Assembly: GCF_000397065.2 (NCBI RefSeq)
Contig: NZ_KE007306.1
Span: 1,070,873-1,134,872, forward strand
Reading direction: 5' to 3'
From: Marinobacter lipolyticus SM19
GTDB taxonomy: Bacteria; Pseudomonadota; Gammaproteobacteria; Pseudomonadales; Oleiphilaceae
DNA length: 64,000 nt
Shown: piece after piece, positions 25,953-34,619 of the stretch
Position numbering within the stretch: the stretch's first letter is position 1
Layout of the letters: each line of letters begins with the position of its first letter
The notes under the pieces: model-generated
Databases searched by the model: none
The model's input: only the letters and a program-made list of their open reading frames with translations
Told to the model about the DNA's origin: nothing
Translations under genes and position numbers: made by a program

Positions 25953-27761
25953 CTATCCCCAGACCAGCATGATCATCGGCACGGCCACAGCCGTCACCAG
26001 AATCGACATGGGTAGCCCCAGCCGCCAGTAGTCCCCGAACCGGTAGCCTCCCGGCTCCATGACCAGCGCATTGGACTGGTGTCCGATCGGGGTCAGGAAG
26101 GCACAGGAGGCTCCCACGGCAACGGCCATCAGAACCGCATCGGAGGCCATGCCCAGCTCCGCCGACAGGCTGAGCGCAATCGGGGCCACCAGTATTGCGG
26201 CGGCGGCATTGTTAACCACGTTGGACAACAGCATGGTTCCCACCAGCACCACCGCAAGCACAATGGCCGGTGACAGCCCTTCGCTCAGCATCAGCATCTG
26301 CGCCGCAATCAGTTCGGCGCCGCCAGTGGTTTCCAGCGCCTGTCCAACTGGAATCATCGCGGCAAGCAACACAATGACGGACCAATCGATGGCCTTATAG
26401 GCGTCCGGGGCTTTGAGCAGCCCCGTCAGCACCATCGACAAGGCACAGCCCACCAGAGCCACCGGTGGTGCCAGCCAGCCAGCGACAATAGCAATGATGG
26501 CGGCAATAAACAGGCCGCCGGCCAGCACCGCATTGCGATCCCGCCCCAATCTGAGCCCACGCTCGGCCAGGGGTAGGCAACCCAGGCGCTGCAAGGTCCC
26601 GGTGAGGGAATCCTCATGCCCTTGTACCAACAGGATATCCCCGGCCTGAATATGCACATCCCCGAGGCGACGCTTCAACCGGTGCCCCTGGCGTGCCAGC
26701 GCAACGATGTTCAGACCGTGATATTCCCTCAGATTCAGGCGGTTGGCGGTCTGACCTACCAGACTGGACTCAGGGGTGACCACGACCTCCATCAGCCGGA
26801 CTTCGCCAGCAGACAGTTCCTTGCGTACCCCGGCTGCGGATTCTTCTTCAGGGGATTCGTCGCTGTCGTCTTCACTGGCACTGGCGAGGGTCAGCCCCGT
26901 GTGATCGAGAAATTCCTGGAGGCTCTCCGTGTCAGCCTCCACCAACAGGACATCGCCCTCATTGAGCACCTTGTAAGTCGATGGCGCCAGCGACCGGCTA
27001 TCGCCCCGGATCAGGGCGAGCACGACTACATCCTCCTCACTGTCAGCGTCGGTTAACAGGTTGTGTAGCGTGCCCCCCGCGTAGGATGATGCGTCGGGCA
27101 CGAGCAGTTCGGTGACATAATCACCAACACTGAACAGCTTGCCACCCTCTTCACTGTCTTGCCGCTGAGGCGTCAGGCGCCAGCCTGCCAGGGTAATGAA
27201 CGCAATACCGGCGAGCGTGATTGCTGCGCCGACGGGGGCGAAATCGAACAAACCGAAGGAGCCGACCTCGCGGTAACTGGCGATGATGATATTGGGCGGC
27301 GTCCCGATCAGCGTCATGGTGCCTCCCAACAGGGAACCAAAGGCCAGGGGCATCAGCAGCAGAGAAGGTGATCGGCCGGCTTCCCGTGACATCCATACCG
27401 CCACTGGCATCAACAGCGCAAGGGCACCAACGTTGTTGATAAAACCGGAACAGAGCGCAACCACCCCGGTCAGCATCAGCACCTGCAGGGTTGGACGATG
27501 TCCTACCCGACCCAGCAGACGGGCAATGTTATCAACCACCCCCCCATTCACCAGCCCCTGACTGATCACCAGGACAGCCGCAACCGTCACCACTGCCGGG
27601 TGACCGAAACCGGTAAACAGTTCACCGGAAGGTACCAGACCTGTTAACGCAATCGCGAGCAGTGCCAGCATCGAGACGACATCAAAGCGGAGCCTGTTCC
27701 AGATGAACAACCCCAGAGTGGCTGTCAGGATGCCAAACACCATGCCCTGTTCCGTAGTCAC
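25953..27761 (-). CDS. SLC13 family permease with two RCK_C domains
   Basis: 602 aa from a GTG at 27761 preceded by AGGGGG. The layout is membrane half (about 1-190), two soluble TrkA-C/RCK_C domains (about 210-290 and 315-395, the second with VVTPESSLVGQTANRLNLRE), then a second membrane half. Conserved permease features include SGFINNVGALALLMPV, GGTMTLIGTPPNIIIA and LLSNVVNNAAAAILVAP. Relatives carry sulfate, dicarboxylates or other anions by Na+ coupling, and the substrate cannot be read from sequence. Its minus-strand neighbour downstream is the sulfoxide-synthase operon, 110 bases away; a sulfur-supply role is possible but speculative. Confidence 0.88.
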   Translation of the reverse strand: MTTEQGMVFGILTATLGLFIWNRLRFDVVSMLALLAIALTGLVPSGELFTGFGHPAVVTVAAVLVISQGLVNGGVVDNIARLLGRVGHRPTLQVLMLTGVVALCSGFINNVGALALLMPVAVWMSREAGRSPSLLLMPLAFGSLLGGTMTLIGTPPNIIIASYREVGSFGLFDFAPVGAAITLAGIAFITLAGWRLTPQRQDSEEGGKLFSVGDYVTELLVPDASSYAGGTLHNLLTDADSEEDVVVLALIRGDSRSLAPSTYKVLNEGDVLLVEADTESLQEFLDHTGLTLASASEDDSDESPEEESAAGVRKELSAGEVRLMEVVVTPESSLVGQTANRLNLREYHGLNIVALARQGHRLKRRLGDVHIQAGDILLVQGHEDSLTGTLQRLGCLPLAERGLRLGRDRNAVLAGGLFIAAIIAIVAGWLAPPVALVGCALSMVLTGLLKAPDAYKAIDWSVIVLLAAMIPVGQALETTGGAELIAAQMLMLSEGLSPAIVLAVVLVGTMLLSNVVNNAAAAILVAPIALSLSAELGMASDAVLMAVAVGASCAFLTPIGHQSNALVMEPGGYRFGDYWRLGLPMSILVTAVAVPMIMLVWG

Positions 27762-27906
27762 CCAATCCCCCTGTCGGCAAAATTTACAGGTTTTCGCCCC
27801 GCGGGCTATCGCCCAATTTCAACTCACTGAAATTACGCGGGCTCTATCATCTGGCACATTACATGAATGCCTTCGCAGTAAGGCCCCTTTTACCCGTTCC
27901 CCAGCT

Positions 27907-27918
27907 GTGACCGGTCAC
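27907..27918. promoter_or_regulatory. perfect 12-bp palindrome upstream of the VpsR-like gene
   Basis: GTGACCGGTCAC in the gap between the SLC13 gene and the VpsR-like gene, about 100 bases before the latter. Its spacing does not fit a CRP box (four rather than six central bases). A dimeric regulator is possible; nothing names it. Confidence 0.3.
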
Positions 27919-28015
27919 TGGGTAGTGGCCGGGTTTGGCAGTCCCGGCAGCAGCAAACGTGTTACTGAAGGTTGTGGTGTCCATTTTCCAGAACGCCATT
28001 TCCAGGAGATCCGCC

Positions 28016-29398
28016 ATGCAGGAAAAACGACCGCTTGTCTGGCTGTCAAGCAGCAGCACCGACAAGCCATCCACTCCCGCGCTTGTATCACAGTGGAACA
28101 TACATCCTTTCGATCTGACCGAGCCTCCTCCCTTTGGACTCGCCCGTACGGGGAAGGCCCAGGTTGGGGTACTGGATCTGAGCGCTTATCCGGATCAGGG
28201 CACACCTTATCTGGACCAGTGGATTGAAGCTTTCCAGATCCCCTATTGGGTCGGCATATTGCCCTCAGCACCTGATCAGAACACACCGCCGGGAACCCTC
28301 ATTTCCCGGCATTGTTCTGATTATCATACCCTACCCCTGGATCCCGATCGCCTGAATACGGTGCTCGGACACCTGTGGGGCATGGCCCAGCTTCAACGCC
28401 AGACCGACAACACGCACCAGGATAGTTATCAGGACGCCGCGCTGGAAGGCGCATCCCAAGCCATTCGCCAGGTACGGGCCATGTTACGGCGATTTGCCAA
28501 GACCCAGGAGCCGGTACTGATCTACGGCGAAAACGGCACGGGCAAGGATACGGCTGCCCGTTTCATTCATGCCCACTCGTCCCGCAGCACGCAACCACTG
28601 GTCACCGTCAATTGCGCAGCGTTGCCGGTGTCCCTGACCCAAAGCGAACTGTTCGGGTACGAGAAAGGCGCCTTCTCCCATGCGATTGACAGCCGCCGGG
28701 GTCGGCTGGAGTCCGCAGATGGGGGCACACTGCTACTCTCGGGGATTGATGAACTGGTGCCCGAGCAGCAATCCGCCATTCTGCGTTTCCTGCAAGAAGG
28801 ACAGATCGAGAGAATTGGGGGGAACCAGCCCAGGAAGGTGGACGTGAGGGTCATCGCTACCAGCGCGCGCCCCCTGAAGCAGATGGTGGAGACAGAAGAA
28901 TTCCGGAGCGACGTCTACTACCGATTGGGCAGTCTGGAGGTGAAACTACCTGCATTGCGAGACAGGCCAGAGGACATTCCCATCGTGGCCAACAAAATCC
29001 TGGCAAATACACATACAGCATTCGGAGTCCGCAAGCTCAGCAATAAAGCCATGCAAAGCCTTGCGTTGCACGACTGGCCGGGCAATCTTCGCGAACTGCA
29101 AAACCGGCTACGTCAGGCAATGCTACTGAGTGAGTCGGCTATGATTGAGTCGGCAGACCTGGGCCTGGCCGAGCTTGCCCTGACAATTCCTGGACAATCC
29201 GGCCTCAGCCTTGAAGCCTTTCGTGCAAGGGCCGACAGACAGGCGCTGTCATGCAGTCTCGCATTGTCACATCAGAACGTGTCTGCCGCCGCACGCATTC
29301 TGAATATTTCGAGGGTGTCTTTTTATCGCCTGATGGATAAGTACGGGCCTCACCACGCTCATTCCAGCAACGCGAGGGCAGCCAGACATCACCAGTAA
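28016..29398 (+). CDS. VpsR-like enhancer-binding-type transcriptional regulator
   Basis: 460 aa from the ATG at 28016 with CAGGAG upstream; the frame is open to 27935. The N-terminal domain ends in CSDYHTLPLDPDRLNTVLGH..WGMAQL, a pattern I associate with the VpsR domain. The AAA+ domain has Walker A GENGTGKD (171-178) and Walker B GGTLLLSGIDEL. The sigma-54 contact loop GAFTGA reads GAFSHA (218-223), so sigma-54 activation is doubtful. A Fis-type HTH closes the protein (NVSAAARILNISRVSFYRLMDKYG). Vibrio VpsR binds c-di-GMP and works with sigma-70 RNA polymerase to switch on biofilm matrix genes. No matrix operon is adjacent here. Confidence 0.82.
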   Translation: MQEKRPLVWLSSSSTDKPSTPALVSQWNIHPFDLTEPPPFGLARTGKAQVGVLDLSAYPDQGTPYLDQWIEAFQIPYWVGILPSAPDQNTPPGTLISRHCSDYHTLPLDPDRLNTVLGHLWGMAQLQRQTDNTHQDSYQDAALEGASQAIRQVRAMLRRFAKTQEPVLIYGENGTGKDTAARFIHAHSSRSTQPLVTVNCAALPVSLTQSELFGYEKGAFSHAIDSRRGRLESADGGTLLLSGIDELVPEQQSAILRFLQEGQIERIGGNQPRKVDVRVIATSARPLKQMVETEEFRSDVYYRLGSLEVKLPALRDRPEDIPIVANKILANTHTAFGVRKLSNKAMQSLALHDWPGNLRELQNRLRQAMLLSESAMIESADLGLAELALTIPGQSGLSLEAFRARADRQALSCSLALSHQNVSAAARILNISRVSFYRLMDKYGPHHAHSSNARAARHHQ

Positions 29399-29427
29399 AC
29401 CGGTGATCACCCAACCATAACAACGAC

Positions 29428-29453
29428 AAAACCCCGCACCAGGGCGGGGTTTT
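29428..29453. terminator. bidirectional terminator between VpsR-like gene and aceA
   Basis: AAAACCCCGC (29428-29437) pairs with GCGGGGTTTT (29444-29453) around a six-base loop; A and T tracts serve both strands of this convergent pair. Confidence 0.88.
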
Positions 29454-29506
29454 GGGGTTCAGCCAGGGGCTTTCACCCCCGGCTGACAGACAACCTGACC
29501 GTTCGA

Positions 29507-31099
29507 TTAACCGAACTGGTTCATGGTGTTGTCTTTACCACCAGCTTTCAGCGCCGCTTCACCAGCGAAGAATTCCTTGTGGTCGTCACCGATGTTGGAA
29601 CCAGCCATGTCCTGGTGCTTAACGGTAGCGATACCCTGACGGATTTCCTTACGCTGTACGCCTGCAACGTAGGCCAGCATGCCTTCGTCGCCGAAGTAGC
29701 CCTTGGCCAGGTTGTCGGTAGACAGAGCCGCAGTGTGGTATGTCGGCAGCGTGATCAGGTGGTGGAAGATACCTGCTTCGCGTGAACCGTCACGCTGGAA
29801 GTTACGGCACCACTCGTCAGCCAGCTGACCCAGCTCGGTGTTGTCGTACTCTTCGCTCATCAGCTTGGCACGATCGTAGGCAGATACGTCCTTGCCTTCT
29901 TCCTGCCATGCGTCAAATACCTGCTGACGGAAGTTCAGGGTCCAGTTGAAGGACGGGCTGTTGTTGTAAACCAGCTTGGCGTCGGGCACCACTTCCTTGA
30001 TGCGGTTAACCATGGCAGCGATCTGGCCAACGTGCGGCTTTTCGGTCTCGATCCACAGCAGGTCTGCGCCGTTCTGCAGGCTGGTGATACAGTCCAGAAC
30101 CACACGGTCTTCGCCAGTGCCCGGCTTGAACTGGAACAGGCCAGAAGCCAGACGCTTCGGACGAACCAGCTGACCGTTCTGCTTGATCACAACGTCGCCG
30201 TTGTTGATGTCTTCAGCCTTCTCGATCACTTCGCCATCGATGAAGCTGTTGTACTGGTCACCCAGATCGCCCGGCTCGTTGGTTACGGCGATCTTCTGGG
30301 TCAGGCCTGCGCCCAGGGAGTCGGTACGGGCAACGATGACACCGTCATCAACACCCAGCTCCAGAAACGCCAGACGAACGGCATTGATCTTGGACAGGAA
30401 GTCGGCGTGAGGAACAGTAACCTTGCCGTCCTGGTGACCACACTGCTTCTCGTCAGACACCTGGTTCTCGATCTGGATGCAGCAAGCACCCGCTTCGATC
30501 ATCTGCTTGGCCAGCAGGTAGGTCGCTTCGGCGTTACCGAAACCGGCGTCGATGTCGGCAATGATCGGCACAACGTGAGTTTCGTGGTTGTCGATCTGCT
30601 TGATCAGCTCATCAGCCTTGGCAGTGTCGCCAGCGTTCTCGGCTTCTTCCAGGGCGCGGAACAGGTGGTTCAGTTCCCAGGCATCCGCCTGACGCAGGAA
30701 GGTGTACAGCTCTTCGATCAGACCAGATACAGCGGTCTTCTCGTGCATGGACTGGTCAGGCAGCGGACCGAACTCGGAGCGCAGGGCGGCAACCATCCAG
30801 CCAGACAGGTACAGGTAACGACGCTTGGTGGTACCGAAGTGCTTCTTGATGGACAGCAGCTTCTGCTGACCGATGAAGCCGTGCCAGCAGCCCAGAGACT
30901 GGGTGTACTGGGAAGTGTCGTTGTCGTAGTTCGCCATGTCTTCGCGCATGATTTTGGCGGTGTACTTGGCGATATCCAGACCAGTCTTGAACTTGTTCTG
31001 AGCGCGCATACGGGCTGCGTGCTTCGGATTGATGGCGTTCCAGGTCGGGTTTTGCTTCAGGATAGAAGCGATGGCGTCAACGTCTTTTGCGTATGGCAT
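29507..31099 (-). CDS. aceA: isocitrate lyase (long Pseudomonas-type)
   Basis: 530 aa, the longer form found in Pseudomonas and Acinetobacter rather than the 434-aa E. coli form. It splits isocitrate into glyoxylate and succinate, the first step of the glyoxylate shunt needed for growth on acetate and fatty acids. The active-site signature is KQCGHQ (KKCGH in E. coli). The fold's other markers are IIADIDAGFGNAEATY and the C-terminal region KEFFAGEAALKAGG. AGGA precedes the ATG. No malate synthase gene is adjacent. The upstream 31200-31260 region is very AT-rich and probably holds the promoter. Confidence 0.97.
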   Translation of the reverse strand: MPYAKDVDAIASILKQNPTWNAINPKHAARMRAQNKFKTGLDIAKYTAKIMREDMANYDNDTSQYTQSLGCWHGFIGQQKLLSIKKHFGTTKRRYLYLSGWMVAALRSEFGPLPDQSMHEKTAVSGLIEELYTFLRQADAWELNHLFRALEEAENAGDTAKADELIKQIDNHETHVVPIIADIDAGFGNAEATYLLAKQMIEAGACCIQIENQVSDEKQCGHQDGKVTVPHADFLSKINAVRLAFLELGVDDGVIVARTDSLGAGLTQKIAVTNEPGDLGDQYNSFIDGEVIEKAEDINNGDVVIKQNGQLVRPKRLASGLFQFKPGTGEDRVVLDCITSLQNGADLLWIETEKPHVGQIAAMVNRIKEVVPDAKLVYNNSPSFNWTLNFRQQVFDAWQEEGKDVSAYDRAKLMSEEYDNTELGQLADEWCRNFQRDGSREAGIFHHLITLPTYHTAALSTDNLAKGYFGDEGMLAYVAGVQRKEIRQGIATVKHQDMAGSNIGDDHKEFFAGEAALKAGGKDNTMNQFG

Positions 31100-31337
31100 G
31101 ATCTCAGTCCTGTCGTTTAGGGTTTGAGGTGCTCTTCATCAGAAGCAGAAAACTACTCCGGCGAGCCAGCAACCCGATCAAAAATTGTTCAGGCCACTGA
31201 CGATGGAAGCTACTTTAGTACCTTTGAATTTATAATTGAAATTTATATTATCTATTTTCGGCATTTTTCTGATGAATGGCCATGACAACCTGAATAAACA
31301 CACCCATGCTCGCTCCCGCCCCCTCGGCCATCCAACG

Positions 31338-33284
31338 TCAGGTATTTGCCATCACAACCAATTGGTCATCCGGCTGAAGGTCCAGACAACGTTTACGCGG
31401 TGGATTTAATTCCAGACGCCTGCCTCCATCGTCCGTGCGATGCCGAAACACCCCCAACGCCAATTCCCCTCTCTCAGCCAGGATTCTCTCCAGCAGATGG
31501 AAATCGACACTCGCGGGCAAAGGGTAGTCCCGGGGATCACGGAACTGGATTTCCGCTCCACCTACGGTAAACAATTCATCCAACACCACCCGCAACTCCC
31601 GCCGCAAGGCGACCTGCGCCAGGACGTGGCTGAGAATCATCGGGCTGATCATCATCTCACTCCGATGACCACTTAACAGATGGCGATTGTCCGGGTCACT
31701 CAGCTCCATGATCAGCTGGGGTCTGCGGTTGGCCCCGGCGAGGATATCTTCCAGCTGAAGATACCCCACCATGGCCCGGGCATCGGCCTCCTCACCCGAC
31801 GCCAAACGGTCACTGCTCAGCAGTATAACGGTGTCATAATCGACAGGGCGGACCTTGCGCAATTCATCTTCGACCATATAATCCGCCTCAATATGCCGAC
31901 AAGAGACTTCGCGGTAATCCTGTAGGTACCTGGCTATATCCCGCTCCCTCTCTGTCGCCGACACCACAGAGACAATATCCACAGTGAACGGCTGCCCCAC
32001 GTAACTGGCAAACTCGGCAATCAGGCTGGGTACCCGGCGATTCCACCCCAACACGAGGACTTTCCGCGGGCGGTCAGTGGTCTTGCGGAGATACCGGCCT
32101 GGCTCTCCCCGAGCGATTGCTGGCAAGGGCGCGAGCTTGGAGTTGGCTTCGGTTTCCGAGTAGTCACGAGCCAGCATGATGACCCGGTCCGCCATCTCAA
32201 TCGGAGTAACCGAAGGCGCAATCAGGCGCACATCCCAGCGGTTCCCTTTCGGCTTCAGTATCCCCAGGATAATGGCCAGAGGGCGTTGAGCCGCAAGCTC
32301 TCCCAGCGTCATGCCAGCAACGGATTCACCGCCCCGCACATAGATTTCATTGCCTTCGCCAGCAGTCAGGAGCTCATTGTAGATTCCGGATAATCCCGGG
32401 TGCAGGATATTCTGTACCATTAGCCGGCTGATGGTGGCATCGCCGCCCACCACTTCCACTTCTCCGGGGTAGGCCCGCTCTATCACCGGATGCTTGCGGA
32501 TATCCTGTATTTCCGCCACCACGTATGGGAGTGGTGCATTCAGATGCCTGGCCTGGGCCGCAATAGACAGCATGGCCTTGACTGTCTCTATATCCGATGT
32601 CACCAGGGTTCCCGCTTCATGGGCAATACTGGGAACGATCACCGCCGCGGCATCCAGGCAGGCTACCCGCTGCAACGCATCCGGCTGGATTGCCAGACCG
32701 GAACGGAGAATAACCTGACGAGCCTTGCGACCAATACCCGGCTCACTGCGCAGCTCGTGGACCTGCACTGCAGAGGCATTCTGAGACAACACCACCAGAT
32801 TCAACCGTTGGGTATCATGCTTCTCGAGGAATCGGCGCATGCGACCACTGGATCCCAGAAGTTCCGACAGCAGTGGCAAGGTCTGACTGGACCAACCCAG
32901 GACCACGATGTGATTTTTCAGGGTGACAGGCGTCAGTCCGCGCTCCAGATCAGCCATCTTGGCGATCAACCAGCGGGTGAGGATTGCCACCAACGTACCC
33001 ATGAAAACCACGTAGCCGCTGATGGTCAGCAGTGTGGACACGAACCGCTGCCAGGTGCCGACATCGTCCCCAAGGTACCCCGGGTCGGTCAGACGCAGGA
33101 ATGCCCACCAGATAGCCGAACCGGTATCGTCAAAGGCACCGTCCTGAGGCACCACCAGCAATCCACCAATCAATGAGATCAGGCCAATGAACACACCCAC
33201 CACCAGCAGCTGAAATCCCGCCCCCTTTACCAACTGACGTTCTACAATAAATTTAATTCGATCAATAATGCGGAATGGCAGCAT
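31338..33284 (-). CDS. CASTOR/POLLUX-related ion channel with RCK-like domains
   Basis: 648 aa from the ATG at 33284 with AAGGAAG upstream; the frame extends to 33332. Transmembrane helices lie near residues 25-45 and about 90-115, with a pore-region-like WWAFLRLTDPGYLGDD segment between them. The rest is a tandem of Rossmann/RCK-like domains (KNHIVVLGWSSQTLPLLSELL near 130, and RKVLVLGWNRRVPSLIAEF near 400). The architecture matches bacterial relatives of the plant CASTOR/POLLUX nuclear cation channels. Ion selectivity and gating ligand are unknown. Divergent from the barrel protein gene with a gap of only 74 bases. Confidence 0.82.
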   Translation of the reverse strand: MLPFRIIDRIKFIVERQLVKGAGFQLLVVGVFIGLISLIGGLLVVPQDGAFDDTGSAIWWAFLRLTDPGYLGDDVGTWQRFVSTLLTISGYVVFMGTLVAILTRWLIAKMADLERGLTPVTLKNHIVVLGWSSQTLPLLSELLGSSGRMRRFLEKHDTQRLNLVVLSQNASAVQVHELRSEPGIGRKARQVILRSGLAIQPDALQRVACLDAAAVIVPSIAHEAGTLVTSDIETVKAMLSIAAQARHLNAPLPYVVAEIQDIRKHPVIERAYPGEVEVVGGDATISRLMVQNILHPGLSGIYNELLTAGEGNEIYVRGGESVAGMTLGELAAQRPLAIILGILKPKGNRWDVRLIAPSVTPIEMADRVIMLARDYSETEANSKLAPLPAIARGEPGRYLRKTTDRPRKVLVLGWNRRVPSLIAEFASYVGQPFTVDIVSVVSATERERDIARYLQDYREVSCRHIEADYMVEDELRKVRPVDYDTVILLSSDRLASGEEADARAMVGYLQLEDILAGANRRPQLIMELSDPDNRHLLSGHRSEMMISPMILSHVLAQVALRRELRVVLDELFTVGGAEIQFRDPRDYPLPASVDFHLLERILAERGELALGVFRHRTDDGGRRLELNPPRKRCLDLQPDDQLVVMANT

Positions 33285-33358
33285 GTGGCTTCCTTTTGCC
33301 CCTCGATGCAAAACACCCGTAGCATAGCGCAATAAAGCTGAAGAAGGTCCCGAAGAGC

Positions 33359-34603
33359 ATGAAGCGGCCCCTGATCCCCACCGGCATCGTTCTTGGCATC
33401 ACCCTGATACTCTCGGGCGCCCTGGCTCCCAACGCTTTCCCCAGCAATGCTCACTTTCCCCAGCCCTGGCGGCAGGACGCAGTGGTTCAGGGACGGGATG
33501 AGACCTACAACACCGAACGCTTCCTCCATGAACTGACATTTGATCACCTGCAGATACCCCCTGGCGTCACGGATAATGGCATCAGAGGAACCGGGGGCAG
33601 TGTCAGCAGCCGGCGCCTGTATCTGGACTTCCGTTTCCGCAACGACTTCGGGTTTAACCACGATCGGCAAGGGTTCCTGCTCGATATCCAGCGCGGCGAG
33701 GACCTGGACGGCGCCTATCAACGCCAACTGGTGGGCTTCCGGCATAACCTGACGGACCGCACGGAGCTGTGGATTCAGGGGGACGTGTTCTCCGATAAAT
33801 CGGAGTCTGACGTCTATTTCAGTGCCCGCCGACACCTGAACGGGAACAGCTGGATCCATGGCAGCTGGATCCTGCCCGACACCTATTTCAATGACAAAAC
33901 CGATACCGACGACGAGTTCATTCGCAAGCCCCAGAGCTTTTTCCTGCAATGGTATCAGGCACACGAAGCGACACACCCGACCCTAGGCACCACAGCCTCC
34001 CTCACGGTGTCACCAACGTCCGAGTTCCTGAGCCGAACCGAAAACCTGCAAGTGGAAAACGAATCCCTCAAGGCGGCGCTGACCCATCGCTTCCGTCAGC
34101 AGAGCTGGCACTGGCACTTCGAAATCAGTGGCGAACGTACCCGGCGGCAGTACCGTCTGTTCGGGGTGGATGAGTCGGCTTCATCCGCCTTCTCCCGTGA
34201 CCAGATCAAGCTGGCTACCCGCGTGACCGACACCGGCAGGCGTTACCATCCCTATCTCGGTCTGTACTACCTGGATCTTGACGAAGAGGGGTACTTTGGC
34301 CGGGCGCTGGACGATGTTGGATTCACCCGGCGCCGGGAACACACAATCTATGGCGGTTTATCCCTTCCACTATCGGCCCGGACAACATTAACACCCGGAC
34401 TCTACCTGAGCCTTCCTGATATTCGTCAGACCTTTGCCGAAAACCGCGACCGCCGACATCACAGTTTCACCGGCAAGCTTGCGTTGCCATTCAAAACCAT
34501 CATTTCCGAACGGGACCACGCCATACTGACCCTGAACCCGACATTCTACCTGCACAAGTTCGGGTTCGGCGGAGGAAACTTGCAATTGCACTGGCCAATG
34601 TAA
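33359..34603 (+). CDS. predicted secreted outer-membrane beta-barrel protein
   Basis: 414 aa. A signal peptide (KRPLIPTGIVLGITLILSGALAPNAF) is followed by alternating amphipathic stretches typical of a beta-barrel, for example SRRLYLDFRFRNDFGF, TELWIQGDVFSD and SWHWHFEISGER, and the chain ends in LQLHWPM. No named family was recognised. The pattern suggests an outer-membrane channel or surface protein whose substrate is unknown. It ends 16 bases from the stop of dauA on the opposite strand. Confidence 0.7.
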   Translation: MKRPLIPTGIVLGITLILSGALAPNAFPSNAHFPQPWRQDAVVQGRDETYNTERFLHELTFDHLQIPPGVTDNGIRGTGGSVSSRRLYLDFRFRNDFGFNHDRQGFLLDIQRGEDLDGAYQRQLVGFRHNLTDRTELWIQGDVFSDKSESDVYFSARRHLNGNSWIHGSWILPDTYFNDKTDTDDEFIRKPQSFFLQWYQAHEATHPTLGTTASLTVSPTSEFLSRTENLQVENESLKAALTHRFRQQSWHWHFEISGERTRRQYRLFGVDESASSAFSRDQIKLATRVTDTGRRYHPYLGLYYLDLDEEGYFGRALDDVGFTRRREHTIYGGLSLPLSARTTLTPGLYLSLPDIRQTFAENRDRRHHSFTGKLALPFKTIISERDHAILTLNPTFYLHKFGFGGGNLQLHWPM

Positions 34604-34619
34604 GAGCGCTCGGGAAGTA

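Noticed and set aside
27903..27922. CRP site at the GTGACCGGTCAC palindrome
   Set aside because: Half-sites are separated by four rather than six bases; kept only as an unnamed palindrome.
30032..31120. 362-codon open frame antisense to aceA
   Set aside because: It lies entirely opposite a well-supported isocitrate lyase gene; the long frame follows from the strong codon bias and its translation resembles no protein family.
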